The position numbers were made by a program, and so were the translations under genes. A model generated the notes under the pieces. The model saw nothing but the letters and a program-made list of their open reading frames with translations. It made no database searches and was not told the origin of the DNA. DNA of 34,750 nucleotides from UBA7803 sp041686955 (GTDB lineage Bacteria; Pseudomonadota; Gammaproteobacteria; Pseudomonadales; Azotimanducaceae). Positions within the stretch are counted from its first letter, which is position 1, and each line of letters starts with the position of its first letter. The DNA lies in NCBI GenBank assembly GCA_041686955.1, contig JAWLCV010000043.1, forward strand, positions 1 to 34,750. The letters run 5' to 3'. This document shows positions 1 through 7,747 of the stretch, one piece after another.

Positions 1-1
1 A

Positions 2-175
2 AGGAACGGGCGGGACGCGCGGCAGAGCCTCGCCTCGATCACCCCTGGCGGACGTTCGCTTCTCGATGATGTGCAGGGCACCGTGCAGGATCTGCTGCGT
101 GGCCTGCCCCTCAGCTCCCTCGGCCCCCGCAAGCTCTCCGAGTTCCGAGGGCGGCTACATGAGCTGCGGTCGTGA
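2..175 (+). CDS. C-terminal end of a MarR-like transcriptional regulator (5' truncated)
   Basis: An open frame enters from the left edge and stops at TGA 173-175, giving 57 residues. It begins with a basic stretch RNGRDARQ, followed by ITPGGRSLLDDV. This resembles the wing of MarR-family winged-helix proteins (DRRDRR...LTPAGRALL) and the dimerisation helix that follows. The DNA-binding helices lie outside the window, so the assignment rests on this one motif. The stop codon touches the stop of the convergent transporter gene (TGATCA), leaving no intergenic base. A regulatory link to the transporter or the nearby P450 is possible but only inferred. Confidence 0.55.
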   Translation, partial: RNGRDARQSLASITPGGRSLLDDVQGTVQDLLRGLPLSSLGPRKLSEFRGRLHELRS

Positions 176-1546
176 TCAGACGGACACCGCAGTCCGCGCC
201 TCGCGCCGCCGATAGGCGTGGCGCAGCCGCTCCAGCCGTGCCTTGGTGATCGGGTAGCGGAGGATGGCGGCGATGGCGAGCACGTACAGCAGCGGCGGCA
301 GCAGCGCGATGGTGTAGCGAACGGCGTCGACCTCGGCTGGTCCGTTCTCCGCCCGCGGATCGAACCCGAACAGACCGAGCAGCGGCAGCGAGATGCCGAC
401 GGCCAACGCCTGGGTGGTCTTGGAGCCGAGGGACCACACGGCCATGTACGCGCCGGCGACGTTGTCGCGGCTGCGGCGGGTCGCGAGCTCGATGACGTCG
501 GCCTTCATGGACATGGAGAGCGCCAGATAGTTGCCGCCGGCGAAGCCGATGACGGCGGTGATGAGCACGAAGGGCACGAGGTCCCCCGGCTCGAGCAGCA
601 GGTAGGCCGGCGTCGCCAGCGCCATCACCAGGGTCCCCGTCATCCATGCCTCGCGCTTGCCGATGCGCTGTGAGAGCCAGACCCAGAACGGCAGCCCGAC
701 GATGTTCACCGCGAAGTAGGCGAGGAGGATGGGCTGAGCCTGGCGTTCCAGGTCCATGGCGAAGGTGGTGAAGAGCATGAACAGGGCGCCGATCATGGTG
801 GTGCCGAGGGACATCAGCGTGAAGCCGATGAACAGCACCAGGAACGAGCCGTTCCTGCGCATGATGTTCAGGTTGCGCAGAATCGACTGGGGCTCGGACG
901 GAACCAGCGCCCGCTCGGGAAGCTTCCACAAAGTCGTACCGACCAGGATGGGCAGCAGCACCAGGGCCATGCCGCCAATGATGGCCAGGGCTTCCCGCGC
1001 CACCGCGCCGTAGCCGAACAAGGCTGCCGACGCAACCGGAACCAGCAGGACACTGAGGTTGCCGGTGTAGCCGAAGAGCTGCCGCCATCCGGTGATGCGG
1101 GTGCGCTCGTCGAAGTCGTCGGAAAGCTCCGCACCCCACGCGTAGTAGGGAATGTTGATCATGGTCCAGCCGAACCACAGCAGCATGGACCAGACCAGAA
1201 GGTAGACGTTGGAGACCTCCCCGGAAGGCGCGAAGAGCTGGTAGGCCGACACCATCATCAGCGGCAATCCCGCCGCCATCCACGGCTTGCGCCGGCCGAA
1301 CCGGCTGCGGGTGCGGTCGGAGAGCGTGCCGATCAGCGGGTCGGTGATCACGTCGCTGATGCGCGCCACCATCAGCAGCAGGCCGATGACGGTGATGTCG
1401 AGCCCGAGGTCTCTGGAGTAGAAGAGCGGCAGGTACAGCGACACAGGTATCACCGCCAGGTACACCGCGAACTCCGGCAATCCGAACAGTACGAGCTGCG
1501 AACGCGTGAGGGGTTGATGGCCGGTGGTCGCCGTGTCGTGGGTCAT
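176..1546 (-). CDS. GPH-family MFS transporter (glycoside/pentoside/hexuronide:cation symporter type)
   Basis: 456 residues with about twelve hydrophobic segments, the usual size for MelB-like GPH symporters. The diagnostic cytoplasmic loop between helices 2 and 3 is present as DPLIGTLSDRTRSRFGRRKP, and DERTRITGWRQ matches the second GPH signature near the middle. Family members move sugars or other organic solutes with Na+ or H+; this substrate cannot be read from sequence. The start ATG lies 104 bases from the divergent P450 start, so the two may share a control region. A second GPH transporter sits at 10052. The pairing with a CYP153 hydroxylase suggests uptake or export of a related hydrophobic compound, but that is inference. 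Confidence 0.9.
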   Translation of the reverse strand: MTHDTATTGHQPLTRSQLVLFGLPEFAVYLAVIPVSLYLPLFYSRDLGLDITVIGLLLMVARISDVITDPLIGTLSDRTRSRFGRRKPWMAAGLPLMMVSAYQLFAPSGEVSNVYLLVWSMLLWFGWTMINIPYYAWGAELSDDFDERTRITGWRQLFGYTGNLSVLLVPVASAALFGYGAVAREALAIIGGMALVLLPILVGTTLWKLPERALVPSEPQSILRNLNIMRRNGSFLVLFIGFTLMSLGTTMIGALFMLFTTFAMDLERQAQPILLAYFAVNIVGLPFWVWLSQRIGKREAWMTGTLVMALATPAYLLLEPGDLVPFVLITAVIGFAGGNYLALSMSMKADVIELATRRSRDNVAGAYMAVWSLGSKTTQALAVGISLPLLGLFGFDPRAENGPAEVDAVRYTIALLPPLLYVLAIAAILRYPITKARLERLRHAYRRREARTAVSV

Positions 1547-1563
1547 AATGGTTCGGAGGCTAA

Positions 1564-1586
1564 GTGTATGCCCCGGGATTCTACAC
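1564..1586. promoter_or_regulatory. Possible operator between divergent transporter and P450 genes
   Basis: GTGTA at 1564-1568 and TACAC at 1582-1586 form a 5-bp inverted repeat with a 13-base spacer. It lies in the only control region available to both divergent genes, and a further GTGTAC occurs near 1616. Arms this short can arise by chance, and no -35/-10 pair is clear. Confidence 0.2.
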
Positions 1587-1635
1587 GGTCAGCGGGTACG
1601 CCGGCGGCTCGTTGGTGTACATTAGGCAGCGGGAC

Positions 1636-1644
1636 GGAAGGGAG
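1636..1644 (+). promoter_or_regulatory. Shine-Dalgarno site fixing the P450 start
   Basis: GGAAGGGAG ends six bases before ATG 1651. The same frame stays open upstream to 1564, but no comparable site precedes that codon, and the upstream residues do not look like P450 sequence. This favours 1651. Confidence 0.6.
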
Positions 1645-1650
1645 ATCACG

Positions 1651-2898
1651 ATGATGGCCGAAGCCACCGCCACCGCAGCCGCCGGGCAGGACCCCTGGTC
1701 GATCCCCCTGGAGGAGATCGACGTCAGCCGACCGCTGTTGTTTCAAACCGACAGCCACTGGGAGTACTTTCGCCGCCTGCGCCGGGAAGATCCCGTGCAC
1801 TACTGCCCCCGGAGTGCCTTCGGGCCCTACTGGTCCATCACCCGGTTCCGGGACATCATGGCCATGGAGGCCAACCACCGGGATTTCTCCTCGGCGGATG
1901 GCATCGTTCTCGCCGACCGCCCGGAGGACTTCCAGACCAGCAACTTCATCTCCATGGATCCCCCCAAGCACGACGTGCAACGCAAGACGGTGCAGGGGGT
2001 GGTGGCGCCCATGAACCTGGCCCGGCTCGAAGGCACCATTCGTGACCGGGCTCAGCGGATTCTCGACGGCCTGCCCGTGGGCGAAGAATTCGACTGGGTC
2101 GACCGGGTTTCCATCGAGCTCACGACTCAAATGCTGGCCACCATTTTCGACTTTCCCTTCGAGGAGCGCCGCAAGCTCACCCATTGGTCGGACATGGCCA
2201 CCTCCGGCGAGCTCTCCGGCGGACCCACCCCGGAGCCGGTGCGGCGCGCAGCCCTGCTCGAGTGCCTCGAGTATTTCACTCGGCTGCGCGACGAGCGCAT
2301 CAACCAGCCGCCGAAGCCCGATCTGCTGTCGATGCTGGCGCACGGGAAGGACACCCGGGACATGCCGCCCATGGAGTTCCTCGGCAACCTCATCCTGTTG
2401 ATCGTCGGCGGCAACGACACCACCCGGAACTCCATCTCGGGCGGCGTGCTGGCGCTGAACCTGAACCCGGGCGAGTACGACAAGTTGCGCAGCGACCCGG
2501 GCCTGATCCCCAACATGGTGCCGGAGATCATCCGCTGGCAGACGCCGCTGGCCTACATGCGCCGCACGGCGACCCGCGACCTCGAATTTGCCGGCAAGAC
2601 CATTCGCCGGGGGGACAAGATCGCCATGTGGTACGTCTCCGGCAACCGCGACGAGGAGGTCATTCCCGACCCCGACCGGTTCTGGATCGATCGGCCCAAC
2701 GCCCGTCACCACCTGTCCTTCGGCTTCGGCGTGCACCGTTGCATGGGTAATCGCCTGGCCGAGATGCAGTTGCGGGTGCTCTGGGAGGAGATCATGAAGC
2801 GCTTCCGCTTGATCGAGATCACCGGTGCAGTGGAGCGCGTCCAATCGAGCTTCGTGAAAGGCTACGCCACGATGCCGGTGACGTTGCATCCGTGGTAG
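1651..2898 (+). CDS. CYP153-family cytochrome P450 (terminal alkane/fatty-acid hydroxylase)
   Basis: 415 residues, soluble, typical of bacterial class I P450s. The I-helix oxygen-activating motif is GGNDTT (253-258). The K-helix ExxR is EIIR (292-295). The haem loop is FGFGVHRCMG with ligand Cys364. Stretches such as FISMDPPKHDVQRKTV, VSIELTTQMLATIFDFPFE, FLGNLILLIVGGNDTTRNS and VSGNRDEEVI closely match my memory of the CYP153 alkane omega-hydroxylases of Marinobacter and Alcanivorax. Such enzymes hydroxylate medium-chain alkanes or fatty acids at the terminal carbon and need a ferredoxin and ferredoxin reductase. Neither is encoded in this window, so the electron donors must be elsewhere. 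The exact substrate is not readable here. Confidence 0.9.
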   Translation: MMAEATATAAAGQDPWSIPLEEIDVSRPLLFQTDSHWEYFRRLRREDPVHYCPRSAFGPYWSITRFRDIMAMEANHRDFSSADGIVLADRPEDFQTSNFISMDPPKHDVQRKTVQGVVAPMNLARLEGTIRDRAQRILDGLPVGEEFDWVDRVSIELTTQMLATIFDFPFEERRKLTHWSDMATSGELSGGPTPEPVRRAALLECLEYFTRLRDERINQPPKPDLLSMLAHGKDTRDMPPMEFLGNLILLIVGGNDTTRNSISGGVLALNLNPGEYDKLRSDPGLIPNMVPEIIRWQTPLAYMRRTATRDLEFAGKTIRRGDKIAMWYVSGNRDEEVIPDPDRFWIDRPNARHHLSFGFGVHRCMGNRLAEMQLRVLWEEIMKRFRLIEITGAVERVQSSFVKGYATMPVTLHPW

Positions 2899-2968
2899 CC
2901 CATGTCGCACTGGCGCAGGGCCGTCAAAGGGCCGAAACTACCGCGTTCATCGTCAACCAGGGAGTACC

Positions 2969-3487
2969 ATGGCCGCATCTTTGTACGACATCAGCGTCAA
3001 GTCCTATCAGCAGGTTCTCGACGCCGTTTCCGGTTTCCTCGAGAAGGCCCGGGGGCACTGTGAGACTCAGGGCGTGGATCTCGACGAGATCGTCGAGAGC
3101 CGCCTGCACCCCGACATGTTCCCGTTCCGCTTCCAGGTGGCATCGGTGGCGCACCACTCGCTCGGGGCGCTCGAGGGCGTGAAGGCGGGCCTGTTCGGGC
3201 CGCCGTCAGGGCCCGAGTACGACTACGCCGGGTTGCAGACGCTGATCGCGGAGGCCCGCGCCGGGCTCGACGCGTTCACCCCCGACGTGGTGGAGGGCTT
3301 TGCGGGCCGGGACGTGGTGTTCCGGGTCGGCGAGCTCACGCTGCCGTTCGTCGCCGAGGACTTCCTGATGTCGTTCTCCCTGCCCAATCTGCACTTCCAC
3401 GCGACCACGGCCTACGACATCCTGCGGATGAAGGGCGTACCCGTCGGCAAGCGCGACTACCTGGGGCAGATGCGCATCAAAGGTTAG
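2969..3487 (+). CDS. DUF1993 family protein
   Basis: 172 residues matching the DUF1993 family in length and pattern: an N-terminal SLYDISVKSYQQVLDAVSGF, a central HPDMFPFRFQVASVAHHS, and a C-terminal LPNLHFHATTAYDILRMKG. The family is helical, probably with a DinB-like four-helix bundle, and has no established biochemical role. Conserved histidines (HPDM, AHHS, HFHATT) could bind a metal, by analogy with DinB-type proteins. AGGGAG at 2959-2964 lies four bases before the ATG. It follows the P450 by 70 bases on the same strand and may be cotranscribed. Its stop overlaps that of the convergent acetyltransferase gene. Confidence 0.85.
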   Translation: MAASLYDISVKSYQQVLDAVSGFLEKARGHCETQGVDLDEIVESRLHPDMFPFRFQVASVAHHSLGALEGVKAGLFGPPSGPEYDYAGLQTLIAEARAGLDAFTPDVVEGFAGRDVVFRVGELTLPFVAEDFLMSFSLPNLHFHATTAYDILRMKGVPVGKRDYLGQMRIKG

Positions 3488-3957
3488 CCGGGTCGGATGG
3501 CGCGCGTCATGAACACGCTGTTCGGGTCCTCCCGGTAGTCGGCGAACGGCCCGCAGACTTCGAAGCCGAACGCCGCGTACAGCGTGCGCGCCGGGGCGAA
3601 CCCATCTTGGGACCCCGTCTCCAGACTGAGCCGGCGGTAGCCGCGGCGTGCGGCTTCCTGAAGGATGTGCCGCAGCAGATCGGCGGCGACACCCTGCCGC
3701 CGGTGGACGGCGGCGGTGCGCATGGATTTGATCTCGCCGTGATGCGCGTCGAGCTCCTTCAGGGCGCCGCAGCCGAGCAGCTCAGCGTCCTGCCAGATGC
3801 TCCAGAACGTGACCTCGGGAGCGCGCAGGCCATCGATGTCCAGCGCGTGCACGCTCTCCGGCGGCGATAGCTCGTGCATGTTCTCCAGGTGCTCCCGCAG
3901 CAGCGCCCTGATCTCGCAGCCCTGGAGGTCGTCGAGGCGGATTTCACGTCGAGGCAT
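3484..3957 (-). CDS. GNAT-family N-acetyltransferase (YsnE-like)
   Basis: 157 residues from ATG 3957, where the recognisable sequence begins (MPRREIRLDDLQG). The frame is open further upstream but gives low-complexity Arg/Pro-rich sequence unlike any GNAT. The acetyl-CoA site is RRQGVAADLLRHIL in motif A, preceded by the strand HGEIKSMRTAAVH. SLETGS and ARTLYAAFGFEVCGPFADY form the C-terminal part. This arrangement matches the YsnE group of small acetyltransferases, whose substrate is unknown in most species. The stop overlaps the DUF1993 stop by four bases, so the two transcripts converge. Confidence 0.85.
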   Translation of the reverse strand: MPRREIRLDDLQGCEIRALLREHLENMHELSPPESVHALDIDGLRAPEVTFWSIWQDAELLGCGALKELDAHHGEIKSMRTAAVHRRQGVAADLLRHILQEAARRGYRRLSLETGSQDGFAPARTLYAAFGFEVCGPFADYREDPNSVFMTRAIRPG

Positions 3958-4095
3958 GTGCTGGCGGCCCGGGTGGATGGAGCCGGGATTGTAGGCAGAG
4001 TTGGGCCGCACCAGAAGCAGGAAGCACCCAGCGCCGGATTCAGCTTCCGCTTCCGCTGCAGTATGCTCGGAGCCGGGCTTGGGGTGACTCACAGG

Positions 4096-4494
4096 ATGCT
4101 CGACCACGTTTCGATTCCCGTCGCCGATTTGCAGAAGTCGGCGGAGTTCTACGATTCGGTCCTGGGAACGCTCGGTCTGGTCAGGCGCAAGGAGCGTACT
4201 GGGGCCGTCGGGTATGGCCCTCCCCATCGACCGGCTCCGGTCTTCTGGATACTGACACGGCGAGACAGTGGGGCTGCCGTGCCAGGCGTCGGTCTGCACA
4301 TCAGCTTCGCGGCATCGGAGAGAGCCGAGGTCGATGCCTTTCACAGGACGGCATTGCGGTGCGGCGCGACGGACGCGGGGCGGCCCGGAGAACGGCCCGA
4401 GTACACGATGCCGTTCTACGGGGCCTTTGTCATCGACCCGGACGGCTACAAGATCGAGGCCGTGTGCCGAGCCGGCGCCGATCCTGGAGCTTGA
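4096..4494 (+). CDS. VOC (glyoxalase/bleomycin-resistance fold) protein
   Basis: 132 residues, the size of a single-chain vicinal-oxygen-chelate protein with two beta-alpha-beta-beta-beta modules. The N-terminus MLDHVSIPVADLQKSAEFY is a textbook module start, and His4 is the likely first metal ligand. LHISFAA contains the probable second ligand. FYGAFVIDPDGYKIEAVC carries the C-terminal glutamate ligand. I chose ATG 4096 because VOC proteins start right at this strand; upstream in-frame sequence is not family-like. The substrate is unknown: family members include dioxygenases, isomerases and antibiotic-binding proteins. It converges on the SPOR lipoprotein gene with a 29-base gap. Confidence 0.85.
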   Translation: MLDHVSIPVADLQKSAEFYDSVLGTLGLVRRKERTGAVGYGPPHRPAPVFWILTRRDSGAAVPGVGLHISFAASERAEVDAFHRTALRCGATDAGRPGERPEYTMPFYGAFVIDPDGYKIEAVCRAGADPGA

Positions 4495-4523
4495 GATCGG
4501 AGGAGAGTGGCGTGTACCGGGGG

Positions 4524-5270
4524 CTAACGTCCCACCACCAGGCAATCCTGCCCCTGCGTTTTCAGCCGATCGCACAGCGATCGAGCCTCATCCTCGGGCA
4601 TCGGCTCGGTGCGCACCAGGTAGAAACGCCCCGAGCGCTGAACCTCGATGCCGGTCTCACCCAGGGCAGCCGCCAGGCTCTGCTCCAGATTCCGGGCGCC
4701 CTGGCGCGCTCGTGCGTCGGTCTGGAACGCCGCGAGCTGAACCCGATGCGTGTAGGTCGCCTCTTCGGCGCGGCGGCGTTCTTCCTCGAGCCGGGCCTGC
4801 TCCCGGGCCTCCGCCTCCCGCGCTGACGCCTCGAGCTCACTGGCGCGCTGCCGGGCCTGCTCGGCGACGGGCGTACCCGAATGTTGCTCCGCGAAGGCGC
4901 GCAGGGCCTGGACGTCCTGGGAGTCCTGGAGCGCCTCCCATTGCCGGGTTCGCTCGAGCTCCGAGAGCCGCGCGCGGGCCTGCTCCGCCTCCGCGCTTTG
5001 CGGGAACTCCGTCAGGAACGCCTCGTAGGCCGCGGCCGAATCGGCCTGTCTCGCCTCCTCCCAGAGCTGGGTCCGGCGCATCTCGTCGATGCGCGCTCTG
5101 GCCTGCTCAGCGTTGGGGCTCTCGGGGTAGGTTTCCAGGAACTCCTGGTAAGCGGCCATGGTGCCGGCCTCCTGCGCTTCTTCCCAGGCGGCCTGCTGCC
5201 GGTCGCAGCCCGTGATCAGCGCAGCCACGAGAACGATCAGGGCCGCGAGTAGTGGGTGGGTGCGGGTCAT
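4524..5270 (-). CDS. SPOR-domain lipoprotein with three helical repeats
   Basis: 248 residues. A signal peptide ends in a lipobox, ALITGC, with Cys22 as the lipidation site, so the mature protein is membrane anchored. Three repeats of about 42 residues follow (roughly 28-150). Each reads W-E-A, then an (A)Y..FL..(Y/F)P.S..AEQAR.R..EL pattern, resembling tetratricopeptide-like units in YbgF/BamD-type proteins. A charged coiled-coil-like stretch rich in Glu/Ala/Arg (about 145-170) leads into a C-terminal SPOR domain (THRVQLAAFQTDARARQGA to the end), which normally binds denuded septal peptidoglycan. A strong GGAGG site precedes the start. It is the last gene of a four-gene minus-strand operon, 12 bases after the DNA glycosylase-like gene. 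Confidence 0.85.
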   Translation of the reverse strand: MTRTHPLLAALIVLVAALITGCDRQQAAWEEAQEAGTMAAYQEFLETYPESPNAEQARARIDEMRRTQLWEEARQADSAAAYEAFLTEFPQSAEAEQARARLSELERTRQWEALQDSQDVQALRAFAEQHSGTPVAEQARQRASELEASAREAEAREQARLEEERRRAEEATYTHRVQLAAFQTDARARQGARNLEQSLAAALGETGIEVQRSGRFYLVRTEPMPEDEARSLCDRLKTQGQDCLVVGR

Positions 5271-5282
5271 GGAATCCTCCGT

Positions 5283-5933
5283 TCAGGCGGCTTGCAGGAT
5301 CTGGTCGTAGGCTTTGTGGAGGTCCACGCGCAGCAGCGCGGCGGCGAAGCGGGGGAAGTCGTGACGGTCCACGTGCCGAGCCAGCGCCTTCGGGCTGTCG
5401 CCCAGGTTCAGACGCTGGCCGGCCTTCAACACCCGCGCATCGGCATAGGGGAAGGCCTCCTCCCACACTCCCTGAATCTCGCGCAGGAAGATGTCGGCGC
5501 CGATGTTACCGATGCCCTTGAACTCCATGAGGCGCTCCTTCTCGCGCGCCGGATCCTGTCCCGCTGCCTCGCGAAGCCGGCGCAGGTCGCCGCCGTAGGC
5601 GTCGAGCAGGTGCTCGGCAGCCTGGCCGAGCATGGTGGACGTACGCTCGTCGTAGCGCTTGTAGCCGTGCCAGGTGATCACGTCCACACGCTCCTGCCAG
5701 GTTGCTCGGGCCATCTTCTGCGGCGTCGTCAGGCCGGCCTCGATCAGGGCGCGCGCGGCCTGGATGGCGTTGTCGGCGGGAATCCGCGCGCTCAGCAGCA
5801 GCGCCGCGTACAGGAGCTGAAACAGCGGCGCCGGGGTGTTTTTCGCGATGGGGATTTTCAGCTCGTCCGCCACCGTGCGGCCGTACTCGTCGAGCAGCAC
5901 CCTGACCAGCGTTCTGCGGCTCGCCTTGGCCAC
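5283..5933 (-). CDS. HhH-GPD-like DNA glycosylase/endonuclease III-related protein
   Basis: 216 residues from GTG 5933, chosen because GGAAGGAA lies just upstream and conserved sequence begins within a few codons. The middle is helical (ALLLSARIPADNAIQAARAL...). A helix-hairpin-helix FKGIGNIGADIFLRE follows, then ADARVLKAGQRLNL, corresponding to the segment of endonuclease III that carries the catalytic aspartate. The hairpin lacks the lysine used by bifunctional glycosylases (GVGRKTA becomes GIGNIGA). No C-terminal four-cysteine iron-sulfur loop is present. It may be a monofunctional base-excision enzyme or a DNA-binding relative. Close packing with the esterase (26 bases) and SPOR gene suggests one transcript, although no shared function is obvious. 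Confidence 0.75.
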   Translation of the reverse strand: MAKASRRTLVRVLLDEYGRTVADELKIPIAKNTPAPLFQLLYAALLLSARIPADNAIQAARALIEAGLTTPQKMARATWQERVDVITWHGYKRYDERTSTMLGQAAEHLLDAYGGDLRRLREAAGQDPAREKERLMEFKGIGNIGADIFLREIQGVWEEAFPYADARVLKAGQRLNLGDSPKALARHVDRHDFPRFAAALLRVDLHKAYDQILQAA

Positions 5934-5959
5934 GTCGCGTTCCTTCCGTCGCGTCCAGT

Positions 5960-6973
5960 CTAGTGTTGCAAAACGCGTTCCGGTCTCGAGGTCGCCGCGA
6001 AGAATCGCCAGACGGCCTCCGCACCGTTCAGGTCCCGGCAGGTGGCGCCGACGAGGGCCGCGGGAAAGGGTGCGGTGGGATGGGGCAGGGTGTGCCCGCC
6101 CCCGTTCACGGCCATCAGGGTCACCCGCGAACCGTCGCTGTTGTTCCAATGCCGGGTGGCCGCCGTGGCACCGTCGTCGGCCTCCACGTCCGCGTGCGCC
6201 TCGACCGTGGGCGCTTCGTCGATGCCCGCCAGCGCAAGGAAATAGTCGGCCGTGGCCTCCGCTGAGAGCACCCGGCCGAGCAAGACGTGTCCGGGGGCGC
6301 GCACCGGGCCGCCTGTCCAGGGGTTGATCGGATCGGCGGTGCCGCTCACCAGCATCATGGAGACGGCCCGACGAGGCTCGGCGCAGGCGCGCTCTTCGGC
6401 CACGGGCAGGTGCGCGCCGATGGCGGCGAACGCATCGAAGCGCTCCGGTGCCTCGAGGGCCAGGCGGAACGCCATGTGCCCGCCGTTGGAGTAGCCGACG
6501 ACGTACACGGCGGAGAGGGGCCGGCCGATGTCGCTCGCCACGTGGTCGGCTACGGCACCGAGAAAGGCGACGTCGTCCACGCCCTGCAGTGCGGCGCGGT
6601 ACGGCGCCTCGTTGCGGCAGTCGTGCCACTGTCGACCGAGGGCATCCGGATAGGCGACCACGAAGCCGTGATCGTCCGCCAGCCGATCGAAGGCGCCGTC
6701 GGTCAGGCGGCGGAAGCGCTCGCCGGTTCCGCCGGAGCCGTGCAAGGCGATCACCAGCGCGGGCTCGGCGGGCAGAGCGTCGGGCTGGTACAGGCGCAGG
6801 GTGCGGTGCAAGCCCTGCACCGGAAGCACAGACACCGGTAGAGGCTCCAGGAACCGGGGATCATGTGCCTCCGGCCGCGCCGGCGCCGCGGCCAGGATCA
6901 CTGCGGCGGCGAGCAGCATCGACGCCGGCCACGTCTGGCGCCGCCGGGCCGTTGCGCGATTCAGTGAAATCAT
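5960..6973 (-). CDS. Secreted LpqC/polyhydroxybutyrate depolymerase-type esterase
   Basis: 337 residues with an Arg-rich N-terminus, a hydrophobic core (about 17-31) and a likely Ala-x-Ala cleavage region, so it is probably exported. It is an alpha/beta-hydrolase: oxyanion-loop HGSGGTGERF (79 onward), nucleophile Ser162 in GYSNGG, acid aspartate in GTADPINPW, and catalytic histidine in NGGGHTLP. The spacing and the DGFVVAYPDALGRQWHDCR-type segment place it in the COG3509 group of depolymerases and feruloyl esterases. No substrate-binding or lid domain is seen, so hydrolysis of a small ester or short-chain polymer is as likely as true polyhydroxybutyrate degradation. Its ATG overlaps the stop of the upstream methyltransferase (ATGA). 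Confidence 0.85.
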   Translation of the reverse strand: MISLNRATARRRQTWPASMLLAAAVILAAAPARPEAHDPRFLEPLPVSVLPVQGLHRTLRLYQPDALPAEPALVIALHGSGGTGERFRRLTDGAFDRLADDHGFVVAYPDALGRQWHDCRNEAPYRAALQGVDDVAFLGAVADHVASDIGRPLSAVYVVGYSNGGHMAFRLALEAPERFDAFAAIGAHLPVAEERACAEPRRAVSMMLVSGTADPINPWTGGPVRAPGHVLLGRVLSAEATADYFLALAGIDEAPTVEAHADVEADDGATAATRHWNNSDGSRVTLMAVNGGGHTLPHPTAPFPAALVGATCRDLNGAEAVWRFFAATSRPERVLQH

Positions 6974-7734
6974 GCTTCCACCTCCGGTTGGGGCGCCGGA
7001 GCAGAGCGCTTAAATCCCGGGACGAAGGCCGGCACCTGGGCACGATAGGACCGATAATCATCGCCGAGCTCCGCGATGAGGTCCGCTTCCTCGAAAGGTG
7101 TCGCCACCAGCACGTACGCGGCGGCCGCGATGGCGAAGGTGAGCTGACCCGCGGTCATGTGGGGCGTGAGCCAGGGCGTGATCATCCATCCCAGGCTGAT
7201 GGGATGGCGCATGAGGCTGTACAGCCAGCGCTGCGAAAGTCCGCCCGTCGCGGGCTTCGCGCCGCGTATGCGGTCCAGCGCCTGCCGGAGCCCGAAAAAT
7301 TGCAGGTGGCCGAAGTGGAAGGTGGCCGCGAACATCATCAGCCAGACGGCGAGGTAGACGCCGATGATCACGGATGCCCACAAATTGTCGTCGACCTGCC
7401 AGAGCGTGTGCGGCACGGGACGCCAGAGGATCACGAGCAGCGCCGTCATCGCCGCGGTCATGTAGAGGTAGGTGGCCCGCTCCAGGGAGGGCGGCACCAG
7501 GCGCGTCCACCAGGCTTTGAAGCTGCGCCGCGCCGTGACGGAGTGGTGCAGACCGAACAGCAGCACCAGGCCGGCGTCGAGGGGAATGGCCAGCCATGCC
7601 GGCGTCGCGGGCCCGTCGTTGATGCCCTTGGGCACCCCGAAGTCGGCCAGAAAGCCGATGATGTACAGTATGTTCAGCATGGCCAGCGCGTAGGCGCCGG
7701 CTGCATAGATCAAGACACCGCATCTCGCGATCAT
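6970..7734 (-). CDS. Integral membrane methyltransferase, methanethiol S-methyltransferase (MddA)-like
   Basis: 254 residues from ATG 7734; upstream in-frame sequence is Cys/Arg-rich and lacks a plausible membrane helix. About five hydrophobic segments (6-30, 48-64, 90-106, 118-138, 196-213) are followed by the isoprenylcysteine-methyltransferase-like C-terminus: LYSLMRHPISLGW (171-183), then EEADLIAELGDDYRSYRAQVP (215-235), which binds S-adenosylmethionine. Length and both motifs fit MddA, which converts methanethiol to dimethyl sulfide. The broader NnrU/ICMT superfamily contains other methyltransferases, so the substrate is a best guess. It heads a four-gene operon. A GlxA-type regulator is divergently oriented and is the natural candidate to control it. 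Confidence 0.75.
   Translation of the reverse strand: MIARCGVLIYAAGAYALAMLNILYIIGFLADFGVPKGINDGPATPAWLAIPLDAGLVLLFGLHHSVTARRSFKAWWTRLVPPSLERATYLYMTAAMTALLVILWRPVPHTLWQVDDNLWASVIIGVYLAVWLMMFAATFHFGHLQFFGLRQALDRIRGAKPATGGLSQRWLYSLMRHPISLGWMITPWLTPHMTAGQLTFAIAAAAYVLVATPFEEADLIAELGDDYRSYRAQVPAFVPGFKRSAPAPQPEVEA
6980..6985 (-). promoter_or_regulatory. Shine-Dalgarno site inside the MddA-like gene for the esterase
   Basis: GGAGGT on the minus strand ends six bases before the esterase ATG and lies within the last codons of the upstream gene. With the ATGA overlap this is a clear case for translational coupling. Confidence 0.7.
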
Positions 7735-7747
7735 CACGCATCTCCGG

